The notes under the pieces were generated by a model. That model did not search any database. It worked only from the letters and a program-made list of their open reading frames with translations, and was not told where the DNA came from. This document shows, one piece after another, positions 1 through 9,409 of a stretch of DNA of 64,000 nt. A program made the translations under genes and the position numbers. This DNA is from an uncultured Anaeroplasmataceae bacterium (lineage in GTDB: Bacteria > Bacillota_I > Bacilli_A > Acholeplasmatales > Anaeroplasmataceae), in assembly GCA_947629825.1 (NCBI GenBank), contig CANRFF010000003.1:62001-126000 (forward strand), read 5' to 3'. How positions within the stretch are numbered: position 1 is the first letter of the stretch; each line of letters starts with the position of its first letter.

Positions 1-40
1 ATAAGGCTTTTTTTCATATATTAAAATTAGGGGTGATATC

Positions 41-184
41 ATGGCAAATACTTGTTGTAATAACACAACGACTCAGACAAACGGCTGTTCGAACAATAAT
101 TGCGGCACTACGGGTGGCGGATTTGCGTTTATCTTAGTTCTTTTCATTTTAGTTATTTTAGTCGGTGCCGCATGGGCTTATTAG
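41..184 (+). CDS. YjcZ/tiny-TM family small membrane protein
   Basis: A 47-residue protein that starts at ATG 41 behind a good ribosome site (AGGGGTGAT). The N-terminal half is rich in Cys, Asn and Thr (a CC pair, then two single Cys). The C-terminal half is one hydrophobic helix beginning GGGFAFILVLF and ending VGAAWAY. This glycine-rich lead-in and helix is the hallmark of the tiny transmembrane YjcZ family, found mostly in spore-forming Bacillus species and often called a sporulation protein, though its molecular role is unknown. It should sit in a membrane as a single-span protein. A hairpin terminator follows at 204-238 and the next gene is convergent, so it is probably a single-gene unit. 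The Cys-rich head is longer than in typical YjcZ. Family assignment is from the motif only. Confidence 0.75.
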   Translation: MANTCCNNTTTQTNGCSNNNCGTTGGGFAFILVLFILVILVGAAWAY

Positions 185-203
185 TTTTGACACATTTGTA
201 ATA

Positions 204-238
204 CCTGAAGATGTTTTCTTTGGGTTTTTATTTTTTTT
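204..238 (+). terminator. Rho-independent terminator after the YjcZ-like gene
   Basis: An eight-pair stem (CCTGAAGA at 204-211 with TCTTTGGG at 217-224, two G-U pairs) is followed by a long T-rich run. It lies between the tiny gene and the convergent PBP gene and overlaps the PBP stop region. Confidence 0.6.
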
Positions 239-1955
239 AAGCGGAATTTTCGGAAGAAAGTTGATTGATTTTTTTTAGAAAAATCGTTTTCGGCAATCGT
301 TTGATTCCGTTGTTTTTCAGTTCCCGGTTATCCAGATACCCTACCCATACGGAAACCAGATACTGTTCGTTAAAGCCGATCATATAACTGTCATAATCCG
401 TCAGTCCGCTTTTTCCGTAACACTCTGTCGTTAAAAAAGGAGAAATCACATTGCCTGTCGCATGCGGAATCGAAAGATCGAAAACGGAAGACATCAGATT
501 TTTGATTTGTTTGAAATAACGGGGAATTCCCAAGATGACGGATTGTTTGTTCTGATGAAACAGAACTTTGTCTTTGATTCGGATTTGTTCGATAAAATGA
601 AGAGATAAATACTCTCCTTCCGTAAAAAATTGAGTGTAGATCCGGGTCAACTGATAAAGGCTCATACCGATACTGCCTAAAGCCAAAGAAGGAAGAGAAG
701 GAGCGTCGATCTGATATTTTTTCAGATGATTGGCCAGGGTCTTCATTCCGATGTCCAAGTGGGTTTTGATGGCATAAATGTTGTCGGAAGTGGCTAAGGC
801 TGTTTTCATGGAGATTTCTTTCATCGGATAGTAGGTTCCGCTGTTTTGAATGGTAATCCATTCGTTTTGGTACTGAAACGAAAACGGTGCGGAATATTGC
901 GTGGTTGCGGGAGTATAACCGCATTTTAAGGCTTCGTAATAAAGAAGGGGTTTAATGGTGGATCCGATATCTCTTTTTCCGTTGAAAGCGATGTTGAATC
1001 CGGAAGCGGAATAATCGCTGTCTCCCAGACAGGAAACGATGAATCCTTCTTTATCAACCGCCAGCAAAGCGACGCTTGCGGACGTTTCCGTCGGTGTCAT
1101 TGTCGGAAGATACCGTGTCTGTATTCGGATAATTTCGTGAAATTTCGCTTTCAAGACGATCGTTTTGAATTCCTGATAGACGGCGTCGGTATAATAGAGA
1201 AGATCGTCGGGGTAGATTTTCGTATTTTCGGAAAATTCCAATGGTTTGATTGCGTTTTGATATTCATCGGCGGTAATTTGTTCTCCTTTGAGAAGCATGT
1301 GGGCGATTTCGTTTTTTCGTTGATTCCATAAATCGAGATGTTCGCTGTAATAAGAAGGCGCATTCAACAAGGCGATGAAAGAAATCATTTCCGCAGCGGT
1401 CAATTCGAAATAATGTTTTCCGAAATAGAAAAGACCGGCATTTTCGATTCCGTAAATATTGTTTCCAAGATAAATACAATTCAGATAGCCTTCTAAAATT
1501 TCATCTTTGGAAGCCAGTTGTTCGAGTTTGATCGCATAATAAATTTCTTTGATTTTTCTTGTCCAACTCTTGTCGGAAGACAAATATACGTTTTTGATAT
1601 ATTGTTGGGTAATGGTGGAAGCACCATGTGACTGATGACGGGTCCAATTGGTCCAGAGGGTCTTTAAAATTCTTTGAAAGTTGAATCCGCTGTGTCGATA
1701 AAAGTCCCGATCTTCCATATATAACAACAAATCGATGTTTTTTTGACTCATCAAAGACAAGTCAATCGGCGTGATTCGGTGTTCGTTGATATAGTGCATG
1801 ATTTCTTGTCCGTGGGCATCTTCGATAACGATTTCCGGATTTTGATGAACATCTTGCAGGGAGGTCAACGGTTGAATGAAAAAGAGCAGAAGAATTCCCA
1901 AAATCAGAAAAAAAACAATGGTGCCCACCAAAATTTTAACCCATGTTTTTCTCAT
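237..1955 (-). CDS. Class A penicillin-binding protein (PBP1A-like)
   Basis: A 572-residue bifunctional peptidoglycan synthase: glycosyltransferase (GT51) plus transpeptidase, acting on lipid II outside the cytoplasmic membrane. A single membrane anchor spans about residues 8-28. GT51 motifs are EDRDFYRH with the catalytic Glu at 81, HGASTITQQ from 110, and a conserved helix ending YLGNNIYGIENA. The transpeptidase has the nucleophile motif STIK (Ser332, Lys335), SDN at 390-392 and KSG at 515-517 in place of the more common KTG. The start at 1955 is chosen because it has a GGTGA ribosome site and directly precedes the basic residues and anchor; the frame stays open further upstream but that part looks non-coding. 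It is shorter than many PBP1A proteins and lacks C-terminal extensions. It shows that the organism makes a cell wall. Confidence 0.93.
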   Translation of the reverse strand: MRKTWVKILVGTIVFFLILGILLLFFIQPLTSLQDVHQNPEIVIEDAHGQEIMHYINEHRITPIDLSLMSQKNIDLLLYMEDRDFYRHSGFNFQRILKTLWTNWTRHQSHGASTITQQYIKNVYLSSDKSWTRKIKEIYYAIKLEQLASKDEILEGYLNCIYLGNNIYGIENAGLFYFGKHYFELTAAEMISFIALLNAPSYYSEHLDLWNQRKNEIAHMLLKGEQITADEYQNAIKPLEFSENTKIYPDDLLYYTDAVYQEFKTIVLKAKFHEIIRIQTRYLPTMTPTETSASVALLAVDKEGFIVSCLGDSDYSASGFNIAFNGKRDIGSTIKPLLYYEALKCGYTPATTQYSAPFSFQYQNEWITIQNSGTYYPMKEISMKTALATSDNIYAIKTHLDIGMKTLANHLKKYQIDAPSLPSLALGSIGMSLYQLTRIYTQFFTEGEYLSLHFIEQIRIKDKVLFHQNKQSVILGIPRYFKQIKNLMSSVFDLSIPHATGNVISPFLTTECYGKSGLTDYDSYMIGFNEQYLVSVWVGYLDNRELKNNGIKRLPKTIFLKKINQLSSENSA

Positions 1956-2007
1956 AATTTCACCGCTTTTATTATGCCAAAAATCAGTGGATATTATTTG
2001 TGAATTG

Positions 2008-2016
2008 TGATATAAT
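2008..2016 (+). promoter_or_regulatory. Extended -10 promoter for the CDF transporter gene
   Basis: TGA-TATAAT sits 33 bp before the CDF start codon, in the divergent gap with the PBP gene. No convincing -35 box is seen, as is common for extended -10 promoters. Confidence 0.6.
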
Positions 2017-2048
2017 GAAAAAAATCTCAAAGGTAAGGAAGTCAGATT

Positions 2049-3278
2049 ATGGTTCGTTTTCTGCGGAAACTTTTCATTAAAGACTATGAAAATATCGCCG
2101 ATGAACAAGTTCGGCATGCGCATGGGAAATTGGCCTCTTTTGTGGGAGTGTTTTCCAATTTGTTTTTATTTGTCGTCAAATTGGTCATCGGTGTTTTGTG
2201 TGGAAGTGTTTCGATGATTGCGGACAGTATCAACAATTTATCGGATATGGGATCGTCGATTGTTACTTTGGTGGGGTTCCGATTGGCTCAGGCACCTGCC
2301 GACTCTCATCACCCGTACGGACATCAGAGAATCGAATATATTTCCGGTTTGATTGTTTCTGTGGTAATTGTTTTCGTGGGCGGAAATCTGTTGGTTACCT
2401 CGATCGATAAAGTGGTTTATTATGAAAAAGAAACGATTTCTTCGTATCTGATATTCATTTCCATGGCGATTTTGGCGGTGGCCATTCTGATTAAGTTCTG
2501 GCAGTCTTATTTTAATCGTAAGATCGGGCGATTGATTCATTCCGTTGCTCTTCTTGCGACGGCCAAAGACAGTTTAAACGACTGTATTTCCACGCTTGTC
2601 GTTTTGGTTGGCAATATTGTGATTTTATGTGTTCCCGATCTTTCGTTCAGTATTGACGGAGTTATGGGTATTTTTGTATCGTTGTTCATTTTGTTTTCGG
2701 GAATCCGCCTGATTAAAGATACTACGGATCCTTTGATCGGGGTTCCGATGGATGAAGCGTTCGTGCAGAATATTTTACGGGAAATCGAGGAAAATGAATT
2801 TGTTCTCGGCTGTCATGATCCCGTTTGTCATTTTTACGGTCCGACCAAGTGTTTTATGACGGTTCATGTGGAAGTGGACGGCGATCAGAAACTGATAGAA
2901 ATTCACGAAGTGATTGACGAATTGGAAAGAAAACTTTCGCAAAAATACCATTTGAATATGACGATTCACATGGATCCGGTGCAAGTGGGGGATCCGGAAG
3001 TGGAAGAAGTCAAACAATGGGTTCAAAGAAAACTTGCCGATTTGCATTTGGATTTGTCTTTTCACGATTTCCGAATCGTCAAAAAAGAAGAGATTCACCA
3101 AGTGTTTTTGGATATTTTGCTTCCTTACGACTGTGAGAAAACACCGGAAGATATCAATCGTTACTTGGAAAACGAAGCCCATCAGGCGAATTTGAAAATT
3201 CATTTGAATATCGAATACGATCATGCGTTTATGCAGTCACCGAATGAAAAAGAACCTAAAAAAACAGAAAAACCGTAG
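2049..3278 (+). CDS. Cation diffusion facilitator family metal exporter
   Basis: A 409-residue CDF transporter, expected to export a divalent metal from the cytoplasm in exchange for protons as a homodimer. About six membrane segments fill residues 28-225 and a cytoplasmic domain follows. Helix 2 has NxxxD (Asn62, Asp66 in ADSINNLSD) and helix 5 has DxxxD (Asp174, Asp178 in TAKDSLND). The HPYGHQRIEY loop is typical of the family. An N-D-D-D site resembles manganese exporters such as MntE rather than the D-D-H-D zinc site of YiiP, so Mn export is my inference. The C-terminal part (residues 230-395) is longer than the usual single metal-binding domain and looks like a second related domain. The start has an upstream AAGGAAG. 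A terminator follows directly. Confidence 0.9.
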   Translation: MVRFLRKLFIKDYENIADEQVRHAHGKLASFVGVFSNLFLFVVKLVIGVLCGSVSMIADSINNLSDMGSSIVTLVGFRLAQAPADSHHPYGHQRIEYISGLIVSVVIVFVGGNLLVTSIDKVVYYEKETISSYLIFISMAILAVAILIKFWQSYFNRKIGRLIHSVALLATAKDSLNDCISTLVVLVGNIVILCVPDLSFSIDGVMGIFVSLFILFSGIRLIKDTTDPLIGVPMDEAFVQNILREIEENEFVLGCHDPVCHFYGPTKCFMTVHVEVDGDQKLIEIHEVIDELERKLSQKYHLNMTIHMDPVQVGDPEVEEVKQWVQRKLADLHLDLSFHDFRIVKKEEIHQVFLDILLPYDCEKTPEDINRYLENEAHQANLKIHLNIEYDHAFMQSPNEKEPKKTEKP

Positions 3279-3301
3279 GGACAAAATCCTTACGGTTTTT
3301 A
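3268..3301 (+). terminator. Terminator of the CDF gene
   Basis: A stem formed by AAAAACCGTA and TACGGTTTTT ends in a T run. It overlaps the last codons of the CDF gene. Confidence 0.8.
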
Positions 3302-3308
3302 CTATAAA

Positions 3309-3347
3309 AAAGATCGATAGGAAAATCCTATCGACCTCTTTTTTTTT
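3309..3347. terminator. Bidirectional terminator between CDF and PL9 genes
   Basis: The perfect stem CGATAGGA/TCCTATCG has a T run on the plus side and an A run on the other, so it can stop transcription from both convergent genes. It begins just after the PL9 stop codon. Confidence 0.8.
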
Positions 3348-6300
3348 ATGCGGTGGTTTCGATAAATTTCAGTTGCAGATAAGGAGCAACCAAAACTTTG
3401 GAATCTGCGTTTTCATAAACGGCTTCCCAAATGTTTTCCACATCGAATTCCGCATAGTCGATCCAGTTGTTGTTATGGCTTTCTTTGTATTTCATAGCGT
3501 TTGCCAGATCGGTTAAAGAATATGCGGTAACATCATAATCCGTATTGTTTTCTTCCATCATCGCAGCACAGCCTTCCACTAATGTTTCTGCGGCAGTACT
3601 GTAACCGCCGATGGTCGGAGATTGATTCTTTTGCGATGCTATAACGAGTTCGTTTTTGTAGTATTCCGTTTGAATCGACAAGCAACCTTTGATATGAAGA
3701 GGACCGACACCACTGTGGTATCCCAACATACCGCCGATACGACCGGTACCGGTATCTACCAATACACCTGCCGCAATACAATTGATGATTTCAACACCGA
3801 ATTCCAGACCGGCTCTTTGAGCATTGGCCAATTGTCCGTTTTCGTCATATTGACCGAGAATGGAACTTACACCGGAACCTCCACAGGAAATATAAGAATT
3901 GACATAGCAGTTTTCAATTCGTACCTGTAAAGAATTCTTAATCGGATTGTTGGTTTGAATATATCCGATCAAACCGCCGACTCTGTTTCCGGAACCGTAA
4001 ATGTAGAATTGTTCTTCCGGATCTTCCGGATCAACGGCGCCGGTAGCCAATAGTTTCGGAATCGGATTGACAAGAGAAACTTGAGTGATTTCCGTCGGAG
4101 TGGTTCCGTCGAATAATTGACCAATCAAACCGCCGGTTCTTTGATTGTTTCCGCGAATGTTCAAATTGGTAATGGCGATATTATGGAAATATCCACCGTA
4201 AACTCTGGAAGCAATCGCCGTTCTCTGTCCGCCGGTAATCGAAATCCGATCGAATTTGATATTGATGATCGAAGCGCCTTCGACATCTTTGAAAATACCG
4301 GTATTATCGCTGGTAGAAGAAATGGTAATGTTGGAAATCTTATGTCCCTGACCATTCAACAGACCTTTGAATTTTCCGGATGCCGGAGTATATGAAACGC
4401 CGGAGAAGTCCAGATCTTTGGTAACAAGATAAATCGTTTGCGAAACATTTTCTCCGTCCAACGTAGAACCGCCGGCAACTTTCATAAAGTCGGTTTCATT
4501 GTCGATGTTGACAACTTGCATTTGTGCTTGGTACAAAACGGAAGTGATCTTGTCTTCTCCGTTGGCCAAAGCATAGTAAACATAGTAACCTTTGCCGTTA
4601 TTTTGGCTGTAAGTGAAATTGATTGAAGTGGCTTTGAATTCTTTCTTTACCACGTTGGCATACGTTTTGATATTTTCCGTCGTTAAATCGGTAAGAGGTG
4701 TTTCGGAAGCCACCGAGTAAACAGAACCGATGACATTGGTTAAACCACCGGAGATGATATATCCGTCTCTGTATACGGAAACAGACGCTTCTCCGTCGAA
4801 ATCGACATCGGCCGAAGCGGTCGCAACATAGATTTGATAAGTAATCGATTGTTGAACACTCGGTTCACTTACAAGCGCAACGGTATGTGTGATTCGATAA
4901 ACACCCGGATGATTTACGGTAAATCCGTGTAATGTGATATATGCGTCTTTGGCAGATGGTGCATATTCGTAAGTGGATTCGACGATGTATTGATCTGCGG
5001 AAAGAAGAACTCCACTGTAATAAGCGGCATTCTGAACTTCCAATAGCGGTTCTTCATATAAACTGTAAGCGTCCATAATGATCTTTCCGCCGTCTTGATA
5101 AATATCGTCGGTTTCCGCAACTCTGATGACCATTTTTCCCAAAGCCGGTTCATCTTTTTTGATGACCAGTTTGAATTCTTTGGTAATGTTGTAATTTCCG
5201 CAAGTAATGGTTGCGGTCAAAGTAGCGGTTTGATCGGCATCGGTCGGTCTGGTTACCAGAATATTGAGATATTGACCGACAGCATTCCCGATTGTCAGAA
5301 GCGAACTGGAAGTAGACCAAGTGATTCTGCAACCACCCATGGAAGTAAATACCGGGAAGTTTTGATATACGGAATCCATTTCACAGTCCAACACCAGCGA
5401 TTCTTTTGCTTTCAACAATTTGGCAAAGGATTCGTTATTGATATCGTTTAACAGATTCTCGTCAACGAAATGTTTGTAGTCAGACCATTTGGTATGATTG
5501 AGTACCGATCCCGCTTTTTCGCCTTCTGCCAAAACGGCACCGAAATCGAAATCGTCTACAATGGCCAACAGATCACCCATATTGATGGAATGGTCTGCAT
5601 TCCGATATTTGTCGTGAACTCTTTCCGCCGTCGTGTGATCGGTGTCTCTCAATCCGCTGATCGCATAAGTGTAAGTCGAATCTTCCGGATTGAGCGTCAC
5701 AGGACATTTTTTGAACATCGTTTGGGAAAGAAGATCAATCTGAGAAGTATGATCGATTGCCGTTGCGGTTCTGGTATCGGTTTTCGTATCGGCATCGATA
5801 ACGCCTTTAACAACATTCGTTTTGCTTCCGGCGTACAATAAACTGTTCATTACGGAACCACGATAAGCGTCTGCGCTTAACGATTGGGCGATATCGCTTT
5901 TTACGGAAACCACGTTTTTCACGGTATTATAACTGTAAGATTGTCTTGCCACATCGATATTACTGTGTGTATCGTGATTTGCCGTGGAAATGATTTGTCC
6001 GAAAGTTTCACTGTCTTTATTGTCGTCGATTGCGGCCGAGTTATCGTAACTGGTTACGTTTTCGATTTTCAGATAACCCGGGTTGGAGTTATCGGTAACC
6101 CCATGCATTCTGTTCTGGAATGACAGACAGTTGTATAAGAAGACGTCTCCGTTCATTACGGAACCACCCAATTTGAATCCGTTGCCGTCTCCGTCTCTCG
6201 TCTTGAAAGAATCCAGATTCGGTTCATTGAACTCGGTTTTGTAATTCAATCTTTCATGATTTTCTTTTTGGGTATATTCCAGATAACCGTTTTCGAATGC

Positions 6301-7146
6301 CACGCAGTTATAGATAAATACGCAACCGATATTCCCACTGTCTGATTTCGCATATAAATCCCAACCGTCATCGGAGTTCCGATAAGCGATACAGCCATCG
6401 AAAACATTTCCGTGACCAATCGTCAATTTCGCAGCGAATCCGTCGGCATTTTCTCCATACGTCTCATCATCGTAATTGTTGTGGGAAGTACAGTTCTTGA
6501 TTAAATTGTAACTTGGCCAATAATTGATATCCGTAATTCCGCCGGAAGAACGACCCAACTGCAGACCGGAATCACGATTGTTGTAGAAATCGCAATATTC
6601 TACGGTGTTGTAACTTCCGCCGATATACATTCCGTTATCGCCGGCACCGCAGATATCGATTCCATACCAATCGATAAAATCGGCATTGATTTGTACTCCA
6701 CGGTTATTTCCGTCGAAAGCCATTTGACTGAAATCCAAAACGGCTTTCTTTTCGGAACCGGTATAACCGCTGTTTTCGTCATAAGCGGCATTGATGACTT
6801 TGATTCTTTTTTCAACTTTTCCGCTGGAAACCATTACCAGTCCCTGACTGGCTCTTTCATGTGTTTTCCAACCGATTTCCCATTGATAATTCCCCGGTAA
6901 AACGTAAATCACATCTCCGGGAACCAAAGAGTCCGAATTCAAAAGAGAAATATGGGCAGGGGTTTCCATTGTCAAACCGTCATTGTCCTTTTTTCCGTCT
7001 TTTGAGATATAGTAAGTATGCGGTTCGGGATCTTTCGGTTTCGTAGTATTATTGCTTCTCAATCCGAAAACCAATCCCAATACCAACCCCGTAATAGCCA
7101 ATACGGAGCAAATAGAAATAATAATCGTTAATTTTTTCTTACTCAT
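3346..7146 (-). CDS. Membrane-anchored PL9 pectate lyase with large C-terminal region
   Basis: A 1266-residue secreted protein with an N-terminal hydrophobic anchor (residues 6-29, no lipobox). Residues 44-420 form a right-handed parallel beta-helix of polysaccharide lyase family 9. The Ca2+ ligands of Pel9A (Asp209, 233, 234, 237) match Asp235, Asp259, Asp260 and Asp263 here with identical spacing (ADGFAAK and SDDGWD). The motif GDGNGFKLGG supplies the catalytic Lys325. It should cleave pectate by beta-elimination at the cell surface. Residues 560-830 look like Ig-type repeats. From about 870 onward there are GLUG-like glycine-rich coils (TGGLIGQ, VGGLIGY, IGGMLGY), perhaps for surface or glycan contact. 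It lies 14 bp after a lipoprotein gene with its own AAGGGAG site, so the two form an operon. The order of the accessory domains is inferred. Confidence 0.9.
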   Translation of the reverse strand: MSKKKLTIIISICSVLAITGLVLGLVFGLRSNNTTKPKDPEPHTYYISKDGKKDNDGLTMETPAHISLLNSDSLVPGDVIYVLPGNYQWEIGWKTHERASQGLVMVSSGKVEKRIKVINAAYDENSGYTGSEKKAVLDFSQMAFDGNNRGVQINADFIDWYGIDICGAGDNGMYIGGSYNTVEYCDFYNNRDSGLQLGRSSGGITDINYWPSYNLIKNCTSHNNYDDETYGENADGFAAKLTIGHGNVFDGCIAYRNSDDGWDLYAKSDSGNIGCVFIYNCVAFENGYLEYTQKENHERLNYKTEFNEPNLDSFKTRDGDGNGFKLGGSVMNGDVFLYNCLSFQNRMHGVTDNSNPGYLKIENVTSYDNSAAIDDNKDSETFGQIISTANHDTHSNIDVARQSYSYNTVKNVVSVKSDIAQSLSADAYRGSVMNSLLYAGSKTNVVKGVIDADTKTDTRTATAIDHTSQIDLLSQTMFKKCPVTLNPEDSTYTYAISGLRDTDHTTAERVHDKYRNADHSINMGDLLAIVDDFDFGAVLAEGEKAGSVLNHTKWSDYKHFVDENLLNDINNESFAKLLKAKESLVLDCEMDSVYQNFPVFTSMGGCRITWSTSSSLLTIGNAVGQYLNILVTRPTDADQTATLTATITCGNYNITKEFKLVIKKDEPALGKMVIRVAETDDIYQDGGKIIMDAYSLYEEPLLEVQNAAYYSGVLLSADQYIVESTYEYAPSAKDAYITLHGFTVNHPGVYRITHTVALVSEPSVQQSITYQIYVATASADVDFDGEASVSVYRDGYIISGGLTNVIGSVYSVASETPLTDLTTENIKTYANVVKKEFKATSINFTYSQNNGKGYYVYYALANGEDKITSVLYQAQMQVVNIDNETDFMKVAGGSTLDGENVSQTIYLVTKDLDFSGVSYTPASGKFKGLLNGQGHKISNITISSTSDNTGIFKDVEGASIINIKFDRISITGGQRTAIASRVYGGYFHNIAITNLNIRGNNQRTGGLIGQLFDGTTPTEITQVSLVNPIPKLLATGAVDPEDPEEQFYIYGSGNRVGGLIGYIQTNNPIKNSLQVRIENCYVNSYISCGGSGVSSILGQYDENGQLANAQRAGLEFGVEIINCIAAGVLVDTGTGRIGGMLGYHSGVGPLHIKGCLSIQTEYYKNELVIASQKNQSPTIGGYSTAAETLVEGCAAMMEENNTDYDVTAYSLTDLANAMKYKESHNNNWIDYAEFDVENIWEAVYENADSKVLVAPYLQLKFIETTA

Positions 7147-7160
7147 TTTCTCACTCCCTT

Positions 7161-9218
7161 TTACTGAACAACTTCAACGACAATCAGATACAGGTCGATT
7201 CCGTTGCTACTGCTTCCGAAATAAACGGTATCGTGTCCGCTGAAAGTGAATTCCGATCCGACCATGGTCTTATTGACTGGAGTGGAACAGGTTTCTTTGG
7301 TAGAAAAATTGTCAAAACTATAAGCGATATGTCGTGAATCATCTGTTGCACTTGATTTTCCGTAGACTGTGATCTTGTATTCCAAAGTAGCGTCCAGCGT
7401 CAACTTGATGGAACGTTTATTGGCACCTGCTGTTCCTTGAAGCGAATAAGTTTTCGTTACGGAATAAGATTGAGTTCCGTGTTGAATCGTTTGTGACGAA
7501 TGTTTCACTTTGATTGCATTGGTATCCAGAATGAAATCGATTCCCTTGACACTGCCGTCTTGCGGAAGAGTAATGGTTCCGATTTGATCTTTATTTGTAG
7601 CCGTATAAGAGGCATCTGCATCATCGACTCCCAAATTCAAACCGGTAAAATCAATGACCACCGGATCATAACTGATTTGAGGACCTCCCGTTTGTACCGC
7701 AACCGTATATGTAATGACCACTTTGTAAATATGCATCGTAACTGCATTGCCACCGGCATCATTCAATGTGGAAAGATAATAGGTTCCCGCACTGACATTC
7801 GTTGCTTCCAACAGATGCAATTTTTGAGTGGATGCACCGCTTGGGCCTACCAGAAGGGTTGCCAGCGAAGAAGAGCCATCTTTATTCGGACCGATGAAAG
7901 CCGTTCGATCGGCCGATGACGACGTATGAGAAATATACGCTTTAATCGAAACATCGGTGGCTTTCTCTCCGACAACAATGGTAATTTCTTTCCCGTTTTT
8001 GAATTCGGTATATACCGGACAAGTTACCGAACCATCTTCGGTTGATTTTTGCTTTGAGTCATTGAATTTCGTAGCATCGCATTTATTGGAAATCGCAACG
8101 TTGTTTTGAGGATCTTCCGTATCTGCACCCCAACTGGTCGCAAACGAACCGGAATCACTGCCTTTTTGAGCATCATAATTCAAAGTATAAGTAACGGTAT
8201 CGCCCGTGATCACTTTTGCGGTAATCGTATAAGTTACGGAGCAAGAAACGGAATGATCCGTTCCGGCCACATCTGCTTCGGTATAAGTTACCGTTGCGGT
8301 TTTGGATTGCCCCGGAGTAGCGGTATCGATATCAATTTCCAAACCGGAATCTCCTGCGTATATGGTTTTGGTCAATCCGTTTCCGTAAGTCAATTCGAAT
8401 ACCCAAGTTTCCGAAATGATATCTTTGGAACTTTGTTCTTGTTCGAATACGCTTGCCGAATCGGTTTTTAATGCGATAGCGGATACCGGATTGGAAACAT
8501 ATACGTTGATGAAATCCTGAGAAGAAGGATTGTCGGTAGAAATCACGGTGAATGAATATACGCCGTTTTCCGTAGCGACATTTCCATCGATTTTTTTGGA
8601 TCCGAGATATAATTGAGCGGTATATTTATCCGCAGCAAGAGGAGTTTCCCCGACCTTTCCATGATCGTCTACCGGATATACGGTAACGATATCTTTTGAA
8701 ATGGTAACGGACGGAGTTTGCGCCGACAACGTGTACACATTCGTTTGTCCGTCGGTCAGTTTGGCTACAATTCCTCCGTAAACTTCCGCTCTGGTGGAAA
8801 CCGTAACTTCATAAAGTTTCGATTTCGTAATTCCTTCGTGAGTATAACTTACAACGATTCGGTAAGTTCCGACTTGATCCGGTAAATAATCCTGACTTTG
8901 CAAGTCATATTTATCGCTGGATAGAATTTCCGTTACGACTTTGTTGTCTTTGGTGGAGGTATCCTTATATGTTGCGGTTACCACCATTCCGTCGGCGGAA
9001 AAAGCTTCCCCAAGTCTGAATTCGGTCTTGTAAGTACCGCTGAGAGCAATGTCTTGCAGTTCATAGCTTTCTTTGGTCTCACTGATGCCGAGATCATCGG
9101 CCGATTTATAAGGATCGTCTGTTTTACTTTCGTTGTTATTGCAGGCTGCCAGTGTGAATACGGAAACCAACGCAAACAAAAAAGTCAAAAAGACTCTCCC
9201 GAGACTTTTTTTCTTCAT
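7161..9218 (-). CDS. Surface lipoprotein with Ig-like and carbohydrate-binding-type domains
   Basis: A 685-residue lipoprotein with a lipobox LAAC (Cys26) after a short signal peptide. Residues 50-145 and the next 200 residues look like bacterial Ig-like domains (a YLPDQVGTYRIVVSY strand pattern). Two related beta-sandwich modules follow at about 350-510 and 525-685. Each ends with a strand pair of the type TYYLSTLND...IYKVVITY or TVYFGSSSNGIDLY, a pattern seen in modules attached to pectate lyases. No catalytic motif is visible. As first gene of the operon with the PL9 lyase, it is probably a pectin-binding or scaffolding partner on the cell surface; that role is inferred. The ribosome site is AAAGGAAAGGG. 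A consensus promoter lies 42 bp before the start. Confidence 0.75.
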   Translation of the reverse strand: MKKKSLGRVFLTFLFALVSVFTLAACNNNESKTDDPYKSADDLGISETKESYELQDIALSGTYKTEFRLGEAFSADGMVVTATYKDTSTKDNKVVTEILSSDKYDLQSQDYLPDQVGTYRIVVSYTHEGITKSKLYEVTVSTRAEVYGGIVAKLTDGQTNVYTLSAQTPSVTISKDIVTVYPVDDHGKVGETPLAADKYTAQLYLGSKKIDGNVATENGVYSFTVISTDNPSSQDFINVYVSNPVSAIALKTDSASVFEQEQSSKDIISETWVFELTYGNGLTKTIYAGDSGLEIDIDTATPGQSKTATVTYTEADVAGTDHSVSCSVTYTITAKVITGDTVTYTLNYDAQKGSDSGSFATSWGADTEDPQNNVAISNKCDATKFNDSKQKSTEDGSVTCPVYTEFKNGKEITIVVGEKATDVSIKAYISHTSSSADRTAFIGPNKDGSSSLATLLVGPSGASTQKLHLLEATNVSAGTYYLSTLNDAGGNAVTMHIYKVVITYTVAVQTGGPQISYDPVVIDFTGLNLGVDDADASYTATNKDQIGTITLPQDGSVKGIDFILDTNAIKVKHSSQTIQHGTQSYSVTKTYSLQGTAGANKRSIKLTLDATLEYKITVYGKSSATDDSRHIAYSFDNFSTKETCSTPVNKTMVGSEFTFSGHDTVYFGSSSNGIDLYLIVVEVVQ

Positions 9219-9259
9219 TTTTTCCCTTTCCTTTCAATTAACTTTTTGAGTTATTTAAT

Positions 9260-9288
9260 ATTATATCATGAAGAAAGCGTTTTCTCAA
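9260..9288 (-). promoter_or_regulatory. Promoter for the lipoprotein-PL9 operon
   Basis: On the minus strand TTGAGA (9288-9283), a 17-bp spacer and TATAAT (9265-9260) with a TG extension. It is divergent from the PL1 promoter about 60 bp away, so a shared regulator could act on both. Confidence 0.75.
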
Positions 9289-9347
9289 GCGTTTTATGTA
9301 ATTTTTGCCGAAAAAGAAAAAATCGAAATTTGTCCGGGCTTCTTTGC

Positions 9348-9376
9348 TTGACTTTTGCGATTGAAATCTTTATGAT
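9348..9376 (+). promoter_or_regulatory. Promoter for the PL1 pectate lyase gene
   Basis: TTGACT, a 17-bp spacer and TATGAT lie 34 bp before the PL1 start codon. Confidence 0.75.
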
Positions 9377-9409
9377 AAGAATTAGTTAATAGGGAAAGGG
9401 AATGTTAAA

